64,000 nt of DNA from Phytohabitans maris (GTDB taxonomy: Bacteria > Actinomycetota > Actinomycetes > Mycobacteriales > Micromonosporaceae), in NCBI RefSeq assembly GCF_031085175.1, contig NZ_JAVHUY010000014.1:150232-214231 (forward strand), read 5' to 3'. Positions 34,818 through 43,391 of the stretch are shown here, in pieces. Numbering within the stretch: the first letter of the stretch is position 1; the number at the start of each line of letters is the position of its first letter. The position numbers were made by a program, and so were the translations under genes. The notes under the pieces were generated by a model that made no database searches, had not been told where the DNA came from, and was given only the letters and a program-made list of their open reading frames with translations.

Positions 34818-36734
34818 ATGATCCCGGGGCGCCCGGTCGTCAGCTCGCTCGCTGCCTGCCTGGTCCTCCTCCCCCTCGCGCCGCCCGCCGCCGCGGCGGG
34901 CGGCGCGGAGGCCGCGGTGGGCGAGCGCGGGACGGCCGCGGCCGCGTGGGTGCCGCCGTTGAGCACCCGCGGGCGGTACATCGTGGACGCCAACGGTGAC
35001 CGCTTCAAGCTGAGGTCCGGCAACTGGCACGGGGCCAGCGGCACCTGGACCGGCTCGGGCGACCCGGAGCAGGACGCCAACCACCACGCCGGGGAGAACT
35101 CGGGGCGGGTGCCGCTCGGCCTCGACCGGGCGCCGATCGCGGAGATCGTCGCCGGTTTCCGGGAGATCGGCCTCAACAGCGTCCGGCTCCCGTTCTCCAA
35201 CGAGATGATCCGCGACACCCGCCCGGTCACCGACGCGGCCGTGGCGGCCAACCCGCACCTGCGCGGCCGGACGCCGCTGGAGGTGTACGACGCGGTGGTC
35301 GCCGCGCTCACCGCCGCCGACCTGGCGGTGATCCTCAACAACCACACCAACACCACCCGCTGGTGCTGCGGCGTCGACGGCAACGAACGGTGGAACGCCA
35401 GCCAGAGCGCCGCCGCCTGGGAGTCGGACTGGCTGTTCATGGCCCGCCGCTACCGCGCCAACCCGCGGGTGGTCGGCGCCGACCTCTACAACGAGGTACG
35501 CCGCTCGGTGTGGGACGACCCGAACTGGGGGCTCGGCGACGACCACGACTGGTTCGCCGCGTCGCAGCGGGCCGGCGAGCGGATCCTGGCCGAGGCCAAC
35601 CCCGACCTGCTGATCGTCGTGGAAGGGATCAACTGGGTGGGGATCCCGGTCGACGGGTTCTTCCACGAGCGCCCGACGCTGGCGCCGGTACGGTGGCTCT
35701 CGCACACCCTGACCGCCTCCGGCAAGCTCGTCTACTCGGCCCACTTCTACGACTACACCGGCCCCAACCACAGCGGCGCGACCGGGGTCGGCGAGACCAC
35801 CGACCCGCGCTACCGTGACCTGACCCGCGCCGAGCTGCACGACGTGCTGTACCGGCAGGCGATGTACGTGGCGGCCGAGGCCGAGCAGCACTTCACCGCG
35901 CCGGTCTGGGTCAGCGAGTTCGGCGTCGGCGGGCGGGCCGAGACCGGGGTGAAGCAGCGGGCCTGGTTCGCCAACTTCGTCGACTACCTCGTCCAGACCG
36001 ACGCCGACTTCGCGTACTGGCCGCTGGTCGGCTGGCACGACGACCGCACCGGCAACGGCTGGGCGCTGCTGCACTGGGACCGGGCCGGCGGCCGGATGGG
36101 CCTCTACGACGGGGACGACTGGCGGGCCGCCGACTGGACCCGGCTGGTCGGTCACGCCGGCCGCACCGGGCACGTGGATCCGGTGCCGCGCTGGTCGATG
36201 CTGAGCCCGGACCACGGCGACTTCGTCCGGTCGGCGCGGATGCGGGCCCGGCCGGACTGGGACCCGGGCGCGCGCAAGGCCGCCTGCCCGGACGGGCAGC
36301 GGCTCGCCGGGCTGAGCCACACCGGCAACCGCGGACTCTGTACCGACACCGGCGCCGCCGGGCTCTGGCCACCCTCGGCCGGGTACGAGGTCGTCGTCGA
36401 CGAGCGGCACGTGCCGCCGGGCGGCGACTGGGCCTCCGGCTACACGAAGCTGCAGTGCCCGCCGGGCGCCTTCCTCGTCGGGTACGCGGTCCGCGGCGCC
36501 GCCGTCTCCAGCGCGCTCTGCGCCGCGTCCGGCGGCGCGTTCCCGGCGGGCGGGCGCACGGTGTGGTTCGACCGCGGCGACAGCCGCCCGGCCGGCGCGC
36601 CCGGCGGCGACTTCGCGAACGGCCACTACAAGGGCCAGTGCGCCGGCGGCGAGTACGCGGCCGGGATCGCCTACACCGGCCGGCTCGGCTCCCGGAAGAC
36701 GCCCGACGCGCTGTACTGCCGGCCGCTGCGCTGA
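34818..36734 (+). CDS. Secreted GH5 family glycoside hydrolase
   Basis: A 638-aa secreted enzyme. Signal peptide about 1-27 (VVSSLAACLVLLPLAPPAAA). GH5 catalytic domain about 50-425: LNSVRLPFSNEMIRD, VILNNHTNTTRWCCGVDGNE, acid/base Glu in GADLYNEVRRS, and nucleophile Glu in VWVSEFGVGG, with WYWPLVGWHDDRTG-like Trp near the site. The C-terminal about 190 residues form a Cys-rich module with repeated CPxGxxLxG segments (CPDGQRLAGLSHTGN, CPPGAFLVGYAVRG, CAGGEYAAGIAYTG) that I do not recognise; it may bind carbohydrate. The ATG at 34818 has GGAGGA upstream and starts a signal peptide. It follows the sigma/partner pair by 51 bp and could be their target. Confidence 0.87.
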   Translation: MIPGRPVVSSLAACLVLLPLAPPAAAAGGAEAAVGERGTAAAAWVPPLSTRGRYIVDANGDRFKLRSGNWHGASGTWTGSGDPEQDANHHAGENSGRVPLGLDRAPIAEIVAGFREIGLNSVRLPFSNEMIRDTRPVTDAAVAANPHLRGRTPLEVYDAVVAALTAADLAVILNNHTNTTRWCCGVDGNERWNASQSAAAWESDWLFMARRYRANPRVVGADLYNEVRRSVWDDPNWGLGDDHDWFAASQRAGERILAEANPDLLIVVEGINWVGIPVDGFFHERPTLAPVRWLSHTLTASGKLVYSAHFYDYTGPNHSGATGVGETTDPRYRDLTRAELHDVLYRQAMYVAAEAEQHFTAPVWVSEFGVGGRAETGVKQRAWFANFVDYLVQTDADFAYWPLVGWHDDRTGNGWALLHWDRAGGRMGLYDGDDWRAADWTRLVGHAGRTGHVDPVPRWSMLSPDHGDFVRSARMRARPDWDPGARKAACPDGQRLAGLSHTGNRGLCTDTGAAGLWPPSAGYEVVVDERHVPPGGDWASGYTKLQCPPGAFLVGYAVRGAAVSSALCAASGGAFPAGGRTVWFDRGDSRPAGAPGGDFANGHYKGQCAGGEYAAGIAYTGRLGSRKTPDALYCRPLR

Positions 36735-36749
36735 CCCGCGCCCTCGGCG

Positions 36750-37556
36750 CTACGCCTTGGTCGCGACGCCGACCAGGCCCGGTATCTCCGGCGCGCCGGC
36801 GTCGCCCGAACCGGCCGGCGGGCGCCACTGCAGCACCGGGACCACGCCCGGGTCCATCAGCCACCAGCCGGCGAACAGCGCCTCGACCTCGGCGCGGGTG
36901 CGAAAGGTCAGCGGCGCGGCGCTGGAGTTGTAGGTCTTCACGGTCTCCTTGACCTCGTCGGTCATCTTCGCCGGGTACGACATGTGCGAGATGACCAGGC
37001 CGCTGCCGCTCGGGACGGCGTCGCGGTAGGCCGCCAGGAAGCCGCACGGGTCGTCCGCGTCCGGGACGAAGTGCAGGACCGCGACCATCAGGACGCCGAC
37101 CGGGCGGTCGAAGTCGATCAGCCGCCGGGTGACCGGGTCGCCGAGCACCGCCGCCGGGGCGCGCAGGTCGGCCTGGACCACGCCCACCCGGTCCGACACG
37201 TCGGCCACCAGGTGCCGGCTGTGGGTCACCGCCACCTGGTCCACGTCGACGTACACCACCCGCGCGTCCGAAGTGGCGCCGAGCGCGATGTCGTGCACGT
37301 TGCCCACGGTCGGGATGCCCGCGCCCAGGTCGATGAACTGCCGCACCCCCGCGTCCAGCAGCGCCTCGACCGCGCGCCCCAGGAAGCCGCGGTTGGCGGC
37401 CGCCCAGCGCCGCGCGTCGGGCTCGGTCGCCAGCATCCGCTCGGCCAGCGCGCGGTCGGAGGCGAAGTTGTGCCCGCCGCCGAGCAGGTAGTCGTACACG
37501 CGGGCCGGGCTGGGTCGGGAAAGGTCGATACCTTCCGCCCACGGCGGCTGGTCCAT
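36750..37556 (-). CDS. SAM-dependent methyltransferase (DUF574/Methyltransf_19)
   Basis: A 268-aa protein of the DUF574 family, very abundant in streptomycetes and relatives. Typical motifs are RVYDYLLGGGHNFASDRALA, NRGFLGRAVEALLDAGVRQF, the SAM-binding IDLGAGIPT, VVYVDVDQVAVTHSRHL and GVLMVAVLHFVPD. The substrate is unknown for the family. I prefer ATG 37556 (AGGGG upstream) over the TTG codon 15 nt earlier. Convergent with the GH5 gene. Confidence 0.9.
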   Translation of the reverse strand: MDQPPWAEGIDLSRPSPARVYDYLLGGGHNFASDRALAERMLATEPDARRWAAANRGFLGRAVEALLDAGVRQFIDLGAGIPTVGNVHDIALGATSDARVVYVDVDQVAVTHSRHLVADVSDRVGVVQADLRAPAAVLGDPVTRRLIDFDRPVGVLMVAVLHFVPDADDPCGFLAAYRDAVPSGSGLVISHMSYPAKMTDEVKETVKTYNSSAAPLTFRTRAEVEALFAGWWLMDPGVVPVLQWRPPAGSGDAGAPEIPGLVGVATKA

Positions 37557-37741
37557 CGGCACCCCTGCCAAGGATCGGGGACGGCGCGGAAAAAGCGACG
37601 CCCAGCTTAGCCGGTCCGGCCGGGCGGCAGCGCCGCCGCCAGCATCACGACCACCACCAGCCGGAAACTGGACACTTGGCGTCCACCCCGCGCCGATAGC
37701 TTCCGGGAGCCACGTGCCAGACTCCCCGGGAGGGCCGCGAG

Positions 37742-39817
37742 ATGAACCCGCTGGATCGCCGTCAGTTCCTCAAGATGGTCGGGGCGCCCGCGGTCGGCGC
37801 GGCGCTGCCGGCCGGCCTCGACAAGGCCCTGGCCATCCCGGCGCACCACCGCACCGGGTCGATCCGGGACGTCGAGCACGTCATCTTCCTGATGCAGGAG
37901 AACCGGTCGTTCGACCACTACTTCGGCACGATGCGCGGCGTGCGCGGCTTCGGCGACCCGCACCCGGTCGACCTGCCCTCCGGCAAGAGCGTGTGGCACC
38001 AGCCGGACGGCGACGGCGAGCTGCTGCCGTTCCGCCCCGAGGTGCCCGACCTGGGCCAGACCTTCCTGCCCGACCCGCCGCACGGCTGGAACGACGGCCA
38101 CGCCGCCTGGAACGAGGGGCGCTTCGACAGGTGGGTGCCCAACAAGGGCGTCACCGCGATGACGTACCACACCCGCGGCGACCTGCCGTACCAGTTCGCG
38201 CTCGCCGACGCGTTCACCGTCTGCGACAACTACCACTGCTCGCTGATCGGCCCGACCGACCCCAACCGGTACCACATGTGGTCCGGCTGGGTCGGCAACG
38301 ACGGGAAGGCCGGCGGCCCGGTCGTCACCAACGCCGAGCTCGGGTACGACTGGTCGACCTACCCCGAGCGGCTGGAGCGCAACGGCGTCTCGTGGAAGAT
38401 CTACCAGGACGTCGGCCTCGGCCTCGACGCCGGCGGCTCGTGGGGCTGGACCGGCGACCCGTACATCGGCAACTACGGCGACAACTCGCTGCTCTACTTC
38501 CACCAGTACCAGAACGCGCGCCCCGGCGAGCCGCTGGCCGACAAGGCCAGGACCGGCACCGAGGTGAACGCGCTCGGCCGCGACCCGCTGGCCCTGCTCA
38601 CCGACTTCCGCGAGGACGTGCGGCGCGGGCGGCTGCCCCAGGTGTCGTGGATCGTGGCCCCGGAGGCGTACACCGAGCACCCGAACTGGGAGCCCGGCTT
38701 CGGCGCCTGGTACGTCTCCCGGGTCATCGACATCCTCGCCGCCAACCCCGAGGTGTGGAGCAGGATGGCGCTGTTCGTCACGTACGACGAGGAGGGTGGC
38801 TTCTTCGACCACCTGCCGCCGCCCACGCCGCCGGCGACCCGGGCGCACGGCCTCTCCACGGTCCCGGTCACCAACGAGATCTTCCCCGGCCAGCCCGGCC
38901 TCGGCGCCGGACCCTACGGCCTCGGCATCCGGGTACCGATGATCGTCGTGTCGCCGTGGACCCGGGGCGGCTGGGTCAACTCGCAGCTGTTCGACCACAC
39001 CTCGCTGATCAAGTTCCTTGAGGCGCGGTTCGGGCACCGCGGCCGGGACCTGGTGGAGTCCAACATCACCCCGTGGCGGCGCGCGGTCGTCGGCGACCTC
39101 ACCTCGGCGTTCGACTTCGAAAACCCGAACCGCTCGCGCCCGGTCCGGCTCCCCGACACCGACGACCTCAAGCCGGACGACCTGGTCCGCTTCCCCGACG
39201 AGGTGCCGGTGCCCCCGGCCGACCAGGCGCTGCCGAAGCAGGAGCGGGGCGTCAAGCCCGCCCGCGCCCTCCCCTACGAGCTGCACGCCACCGCCCGCGC
39301 GGGCGCCGGCGCGGTGACCGTCGACTTCCGCAACACCGGCGCGGCCGCCGCGGTGTTTCAGGTCCGCGAGGCGCTCAGCACCGCGCCGCCGCGCGGCTAC
39401 ACCGTCGAGGCCGGCAAGCGCCTGACCGACACCTGGCCGTTCACCGACGGCTACGACCTGTCGGTACACGGCCCGAACGGCTTCTTCCGCCGCTTCCAGG
39501 GCGGCGCCGCCGCGCCCGACCTGGAGATCAAGCCGGGGTACGACCCACGCCACCTCGACCTGGCGCTGGAGTTTCGCAACCGGGCCGGCGAGCGGGTCTC
39601 CCTCACGGTCCGCGACGGCTACCGCGGCCGGCCGGTCACGCTCACGCTGCGCCCGGGCGAGATCCGGCGCCAGACCTGGTCGCTCGAGCGCACCCACGGC
39701 TGGTACGACCTGACCGTCACGGTGGCCGGCGGCGCCCACTTCCAGCACCGCTTCGCCGGCCACGTCGAGAACGGCGCGGACAGCATCACCGACCCGCTCC
39801 TCGGCGGCCTGCTCTAG
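37742..39817 (+). CDS. Tat-exported phosphocholine-specific phospholipase C
   Basis: A 691-aa phosphoesterase of the non-haemolytic PLC/acid phosphatase AcpA superfamily. A twin-arginine signal opens the protein (DRRQFLKMVGAP). The catalytic domain has HVIFLMQENRSFDHYFGTMR (metal site and nucleophile region), NYHCSLIGPTDPNR, SWIVAPEAYTEHPNW, FVTYDEEGGFFDHLPPP and RVPMIVVSPW. Two C-terminal bacterial PLC domains of about 90 residues each follow (LPYELHATARAGAGAVTVDF; LALEFRNRAGERVSLTVRDG). It should release phosphocholine or phosphoethanolamine head groups outside the cell, for phosphate scavenging or membrane attack. Confidence 0.92.
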   Translation: MNPLDRRQFLKMVGAPAVGAALPAGLDKALAIPAHHRTGSIRDVEHVIFLMQENRSFDHYFGTMRGVRGFGDPHPVDLPSGKSVWHQPDGDGELLPFRPEVPDLGQTFLPDPPHGWNDGHAAWNEGRFDRWVPNKGVTAMTYHTRGDLPYQFALADAFTVCDNYHCSLIGPTDPNRYHMWSGWVGNDGKAGGPVVTNAELGYDWSTYPERLERNGVSWKIYQDVGLGLDAGGSWGWTGDPYIGNYGDNSLLYFHQYQNARPGEPLADKARTGTEVNALGRDPLALLTDFREDVRRGRLPQVSWIVAPEAYTEHPNWEPGFGAWYVSRVIDILAANPEVWSRMALFVTYDEEGGFFDHLPPPTPPATRAHGLSTVPVTNEIFPGQPGLGAGPYGLGIRVPMIVVSPWTRGGWVNSQLFDHTSLIKFLEARFGHRGRDLVESNITPWRRAVVGDLTSAFDFENPNRSRPVRLPDTDDLKPDDLVRFPDEVPVPPADQALPKQERGVKPARALPYELHATARAGAGAVTVDFRNTGAAAAVFQVREALSTAPPRGYTVEAGKRLTDTWPFTDGYDLSVHGPNGFFRRFQGGAAAPDLEIKPGYDPRHLDLALEFRNRAGERVSLTVRDGYRGRPVTLTLRPGEIRRQTWSLERTHGWYDLTVTVAGGAHFQHRFAGHVENGADSITDPLLGGLL

Positions 39818-39827
39818 AGTCCCGGCT

Positions 39828-39855
39828 TCCCGGGCCGCCCGCGGACGGCCCGGGA
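39828..39855. terminator. Hairpin terminator between phospholipase C and the convergent fusion enzyme
   Basis: TCCCGGGCCG (39828-39837) pairs perfectly with CGGCCCGGGA (39846-39855), between the convergent stops at 39817 and 39866. Confidence 0.7.
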
Positions 39856-39865
39856 GGCGCCCCGG

Positions 39866-42800
39866 TCAGAGGGGTTCGAGCCAGATGTTACGGAACCTCG
39901 GGTTGGCGCCCGCGTCGCCGTGGTCCTGCAGGCGGATCGGGCCGGCGAGGGCGCTCTCCGCCGCGCCGCCGCCGGTCGGGCCGTCGACCGCGACGTCGTT
40001 GTGCACCACGAAGCCGTTCCAGACGATGGTCACCCGGGCCGGCGAGACCTTGTTGCCGGCGGCGTCGAAGCGGGCGGCGCGGAAGACCACCTCGTACGAC
40101 TGCCACGTCTGCGGTGCGGTGGCCGCGTTGCGGTCGGCGGCCCGGCGGCTGTAGATCGAGCCCGCCTCGCTGTTGTCCAGCGTGGTGTCGCCGTACGAGT
40201 CGAGGACCTGCAGCTCGTACCGGTCCTGCAGGTAGACGCCGCTGTTGCCGCGCTGCTGCCCGGTCACGTCCGCCGGGTAGGTGGGCTCGTACCACTCGAC
40301 GTGCAGCCGGAAGTCGCCGAACGACTGCCTCGTGCGGATGTCGCCGCCCAGCGTCTCCATGGAGCCGCCGGAGAGCGGCCAGGTCGCCGCGCCGCCGCTC
40401 GTGGTCTGCCAGGAGGCGAGGTCGTCGCCGTCGAAGAGCTGGATCCGCTGGCCGCTGCCGCCGGCCGCCCACCGCTGGCTGAGCACGCCGGCCGGCTCCC
40501 AGATGTGCGCCTGGGTGCGATCGGCGGTGCTGCCGCCGAGCACGTCCAGGAGCTTGCCGGACTGCGGGTTGAGCAGCGTGCCGTCGGGCTGCGGGCGCCA
40601 CACCTGGGCGGCGCTGCCGTTGCAGGTGTACAGCTGCACCTTGGTGCCGTTGGCGGTGCCGCCGTTGTCCACGTCGAGGCACTTGCCCAGCGCCCGGTAC
40701 GTCTCGCCGACCCGGCTCCACCGCTGCGCGGCGCTGCCGTTGCAGGTGTACAGCTGGATCCTGGTGTGGTCGGCGGTGCCGGCGTTGTCGACGTCGAGGC
40801 ACTTGCCGCCGACGCCGAGGATCGGCCCGCCGCCGCCGGTCAGAGCCAGCGCGTCGAGGTTGACGTGGCCGGTGTCGCCGCTGTCGTACCGGTACCCGAT
40901 GGTGTTGGACCCGGCGTCGAGCGCGACCGTCTCGACGGCGGTCGACCAGCTGTCCCAGTTGGCGGTGGCGCCGAGCGTGATCTGCCGCTGGCGGACCCCG
41001 TTGACGTACAGGCTGATCGTCTTCGCCCCGGCGGACGGGTTGGGGCCGTTGGAGTAGCGCAGCCCGGCCTGGTAGGCGCCGGCGGCCGGAGCGTCCACAG
41101 TGAACGTGGTGGTGGCGCCGACCGTCCCGTACCCGTCGACGAAGCCGGTGCCGGTGTATCCACTGTGGTCGGTGTTGACGTTCGCCCCGCCGCTGCGCGC
41201 CGCGCTCTCCGCCTGGTAGACGCCGTCGAGCGGGGGCGGCGCCTGGCCCGGGACGGCGTTCAGCGTGTACCAGGCCTCGGTGCTCCACAGTGACTGGTTG
41301 GTGCTCGACGTGAACGGCCGCGGCGAGCGCACGTACACCACCCGTCCCGCCTTGCGGCCGCCCACCGTCAGCGAGACCTTGCGGCCGTCGGCGGAGAGCG
41401 TGGCCGCGGTGACCGGGAGGGTCTCCTCGTCGAGCTTCGGGCCGCCGTACGCCGAGGTCGCCTCGTAGCGCCACTGCTTCACGGTGTACCGCGACGCGAG
41501 GCTCGCGGCGGTCGCGGCGGAGAGCGGCTGGGTGTACTCGAGCTCGAAGCCGGTGCCGGTCGCGCGCATCGCCAGGATGTCGAAGACGTTGGTGCCGTTG
41601 GGGGTGAGCTTCTGCAGCCCGTACGTGAGCTTGCCGGTCTGCCCCCAGTTGCCGCCGGCGCCCAACCCTCCGATGTAGACGGCGCCGTCCGGGCCGAGGC
41701 CGACCTCGGAGACGCCCGCCTCCAGGCCCTGGGTGAGGCGGAAGAGCGCACCCTGGTACTCGCCGTTCACCTTCTCCAGGAACGCCCGCTGCAGCCCCCC
41801 GTACGTCACGTCGCCGACCAGGAACTGCCCCGCGTACGGCCCGCTGGGCATCAGCAGCGGCGTGCTGGGCGAGTTGGCGATCTCGTTCTGCGGCATCCAG
41901 AGCACCGGCGGCGTGACCGGCACGTTGTCGAACGGCCCGGCCGGCGTGGTGTAGTGGTTGAAGAACCGCCCCTGCTTGATGTGCAGCAGCTTGGACGCCG
42001 GCAGCCACCCGCCCTGGTTGTCGGTGACGAAGAGCCCGCCCTCGGGCCCCCAGCCGATGCCGTGCGGCGTGCGCAGCCCACCGGCCACATAGGACACCTC
42101 GCCGGTGGCCCGGTTTACCTTGATGCTGGTGCCCCGGTTGGGCGCGGGCTGCGGCACGGTGGTGGCGCCGCCGTAGTCGATGGCGACCGAGAGGTTGAGG
42201 TAGAAGTACCCGTCCTGGTAGAGCAGGCCGAACGCGAACTCGTGGAAGTTGCCGCCCAGCGGCCAGGTCGCCACCGTGTCCAGGCGGTCGGCCACCTCGT
42301 CGCCGTTGGTGTCGACCAGGGCGGTGAGGCGCTGCTTCTCCGTGACGTAGACGGTGCCGTCGACCACCTTGAGCCCCATCGGCTCCTTGAGGCTGCCGGC
42401 GATCCGCTTGACCGTGACGGGGCCCGACCCGGTGTTGCCGAGGATGTAGACCTCGCCCGCCTGCGACGTACCGGACTGGTCGCTGCCACCCCAGGTGCAG
42501 ATCACCAGGCGCCCGTCGGGCAGCCAGTCCATGCCGGTCACCTTCGGCTCGAACCCGGCAGGCCGCAGGTTGGTGAGCGTGAAGCCGGGGTGCACGCCGG
42601 TCAGCGGCAGCCCGTCACCGGGCGAGTCGCCGCCGCTCTCGCACTCCTTGCGCCCGGGCGCGGTCACCCGCACCACGCCGGCGTCGGTGCTGAGCGCCGA
42701 GGTCGGCACGACGGTGAACCCGGCCGCGCCCGGCGGCCGCCACTCCAGGGTGAGCTGCTGCCCGCCGTCGCGCTCGAAGTGCTCGACGCGCAGCGCGTGG

Positions 42801-43213
42801 TAACCCGCGGTGAGCGTGGCACTCCCCTCCTTCGCCGTCGCGCCGTGCAGGCCGTCGTGGTCGATCACCAGGGCGTCGTCGAGGTACAGCCGGGAGCCGT
42901 CGTCGCTGGTCAGCCGGAACGTGTATGCGCCGGCCGCCGCGACGTCGACGCCGCCGAGCACCTGGGCCAGGAAGTGGTCCTCGAACCCGAAGTCGGCGGC
43001 GCTGGTCCAGTTGACGGTCGGCATGAGCTTGTCGACGTTCGGCGTCTGGCCGGGCTTGAGCGTGCAGAGGCCGCTCAGCGGCACCTGCAGGTCGAAGACC
43101 CGCAGCGTGACGCCGGGCTCCTGCGGCGCCGGCGGCGCGGCGCCGGCCGGCGGCGACCATCCGGTGAACGCGAGGACGAGGACGAGCGCGCCGAGAAGGA
43201 ACCGTCTGCCCAT
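39866..43213 (-). CDS. Secreted PA14 / sugar dehydrogenase-like propeller / CBM6 / CBM13 / DUF1080 fusion
   Basis: An 1115-aa secreted multidomain protein. In order: signal peptide (about 1-26); PA14 domain (about 35-170, YTFRLTSDDGSRLYLDDALV); soluble sugar-dehydrogenase-like beta-propeller (about 200-570, GMDWLPDGRLVICTWGG, GIGWGPEGGLFVTDNQGG); a small Ig-like segment (RYTVKQWRYE...); CBM6 (about 672-795, YQAESAARSGGANVNTDHSG); a ricin-type CBM13 (about 796-915, GKCLDVDNAGTADHT, GKCLDVDNGGTANGT); and a DUF1080/3-keto-disaccharide hydrolase domain (about 920-1115, FDGDDLASWQTTSGG, NSGVYLQDRYELQVLDSYG). The DUF1080 part suggests hydrolysis of 3-keto-glycosides. The propeller may bind or oxidise a sugar, but PQQ ligands cannot be confirmed by eye. 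Confidence 0.88.
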   Translation of the reverse strand: MGRRFLLGALVLVLAFTGWSPPAGAAPPAPQEPGVTLRVFDLQVPLSGLCTLKPGQTPNVDKLMPTVNWTSAADFGFEDHFLAQVLGGVDVAAAGAYTFRLTSDDGSRLYLDDALVIDHDGLHGATAKEGSATLTAGYHALRVEHFERDGGQQLTLEWRPPGAAGFTVVPTSALSTDAGVVRVTAPGRKECESGGDSPGDGLPLTGVHPGFTLTNLRPAGFEPKVTGMDWLPDGRLVICTWGGSDQSGTSQAGEVYILGNTGSGPVTVKRIAGSLKEPMGLKVVDGTVYVTEKQRLTALVDTNGDEVADRLDTVATWPLGGNFHEFAFGLLYQDGYFYLNLSVAIDYGGATTVPQPAPNRGTSIKVNRATGEVSYVAGGLRTPHGIGWGPEGGLFVTDNQGGWLPASKLLHIKQGRFFNHYTTPAGPFDNVPVTPPVLWMPQNEIANSPSTPLLMPSGPYAGQFLVGDVTYGGLQRAFLEKVNGEYQGALFRLTQGLEAGVSEVGLGPDGAVYIGGLGAGGNWGQTGKLTYGLQKLTPNGTNVFDILAMRATGTGFELEYTQPLSAATAASLASRYTVKQWRYEATSAYGGPKLDEETLPVTAATLSADGRKVSLTVGGRKAGRVVYVRSPRPFTSSTNQSLWSTEAWYTLNAVPGQAPPPLDGVYQAESAARSGGANVNTDHSGYTGTGFVDGYGTVGATTTFTVDAPAAGAYQAGLRYSNGPNPSAGAKTISLYVNGVRQRQITLGATANWDSWSTAVETVALDAGSNTIGYRYDSGDTGHVNLDALALTGGGGPILGVGGKCLDVDNAGTADHTRIQLYTCNGSAAQRWSRVGETYRALGKCLDVDNGGTANGTKVQLYTCNGSAAQVWRPQPDGTLLNPQSGKLLDVLGGSTADRTQAHIWEPAGVLSQRWAAGGSGQRIQLFDGDDLASWQTTSGGAATWPLSGGSMETLGGDIRTRQSFGDFRLHVEWYEPTYPADVTGQQRGNSGVYLQDRYELQVLDSYGDTTLDNSEAGSIYSRRAADRNAATAPQTWQSYEVVFRAARFDAAGNKVSPARVTIVWNGFVVHNDVAVDGPTGGGAAESALAGPIRLQDHGDAGANPRFRNIWLEPL

Positions 43214-43337
43214 GGGGTGCCTCCAGGGATGGCCGGGGCCACCGACATTAGAGGACTTTCCAACAGACGTCCATATCTTTAGATGAATCGATCAGAAGTC
43301 ACCCCGGTCCTGCCAGAAAGTCCGCCTCCCCACGTCC

Positions 43338-43391
43338 GTGATCGAAGCTCCCCTCAAGCCGGTCTAGCGACGTGGCGGGAGCGTCGATAAA
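43338..43391 (+). repeat. 54-bp palindromic element, copy B (degenerate)
   Basis: The left arm GTGATCGAAGCTCCC is intact. The right arm (GGGAGCGTCGATAAA) has decayed at three positions. The loop text TCTAGCGAC is shared with copies A and C. The stop codon of the GH5_4 endoglucanase (43354-43356) lies inside it. Confidence 0.85.

Noticed and set aside
33528..36626. A 1032-aa minus-strand frame across the sigma partner and GH5 genes
   Set aside because: It spans two well-supported plus-strand genes and contains no recognisable motif.
43253..43323. GGACTTTC/GAAAGTCC inverted repeat upstream of the fusion enzyme
   Set aside because: Arms of 8 bp with a 55-bp spacer are too weak to distinguish from chance.
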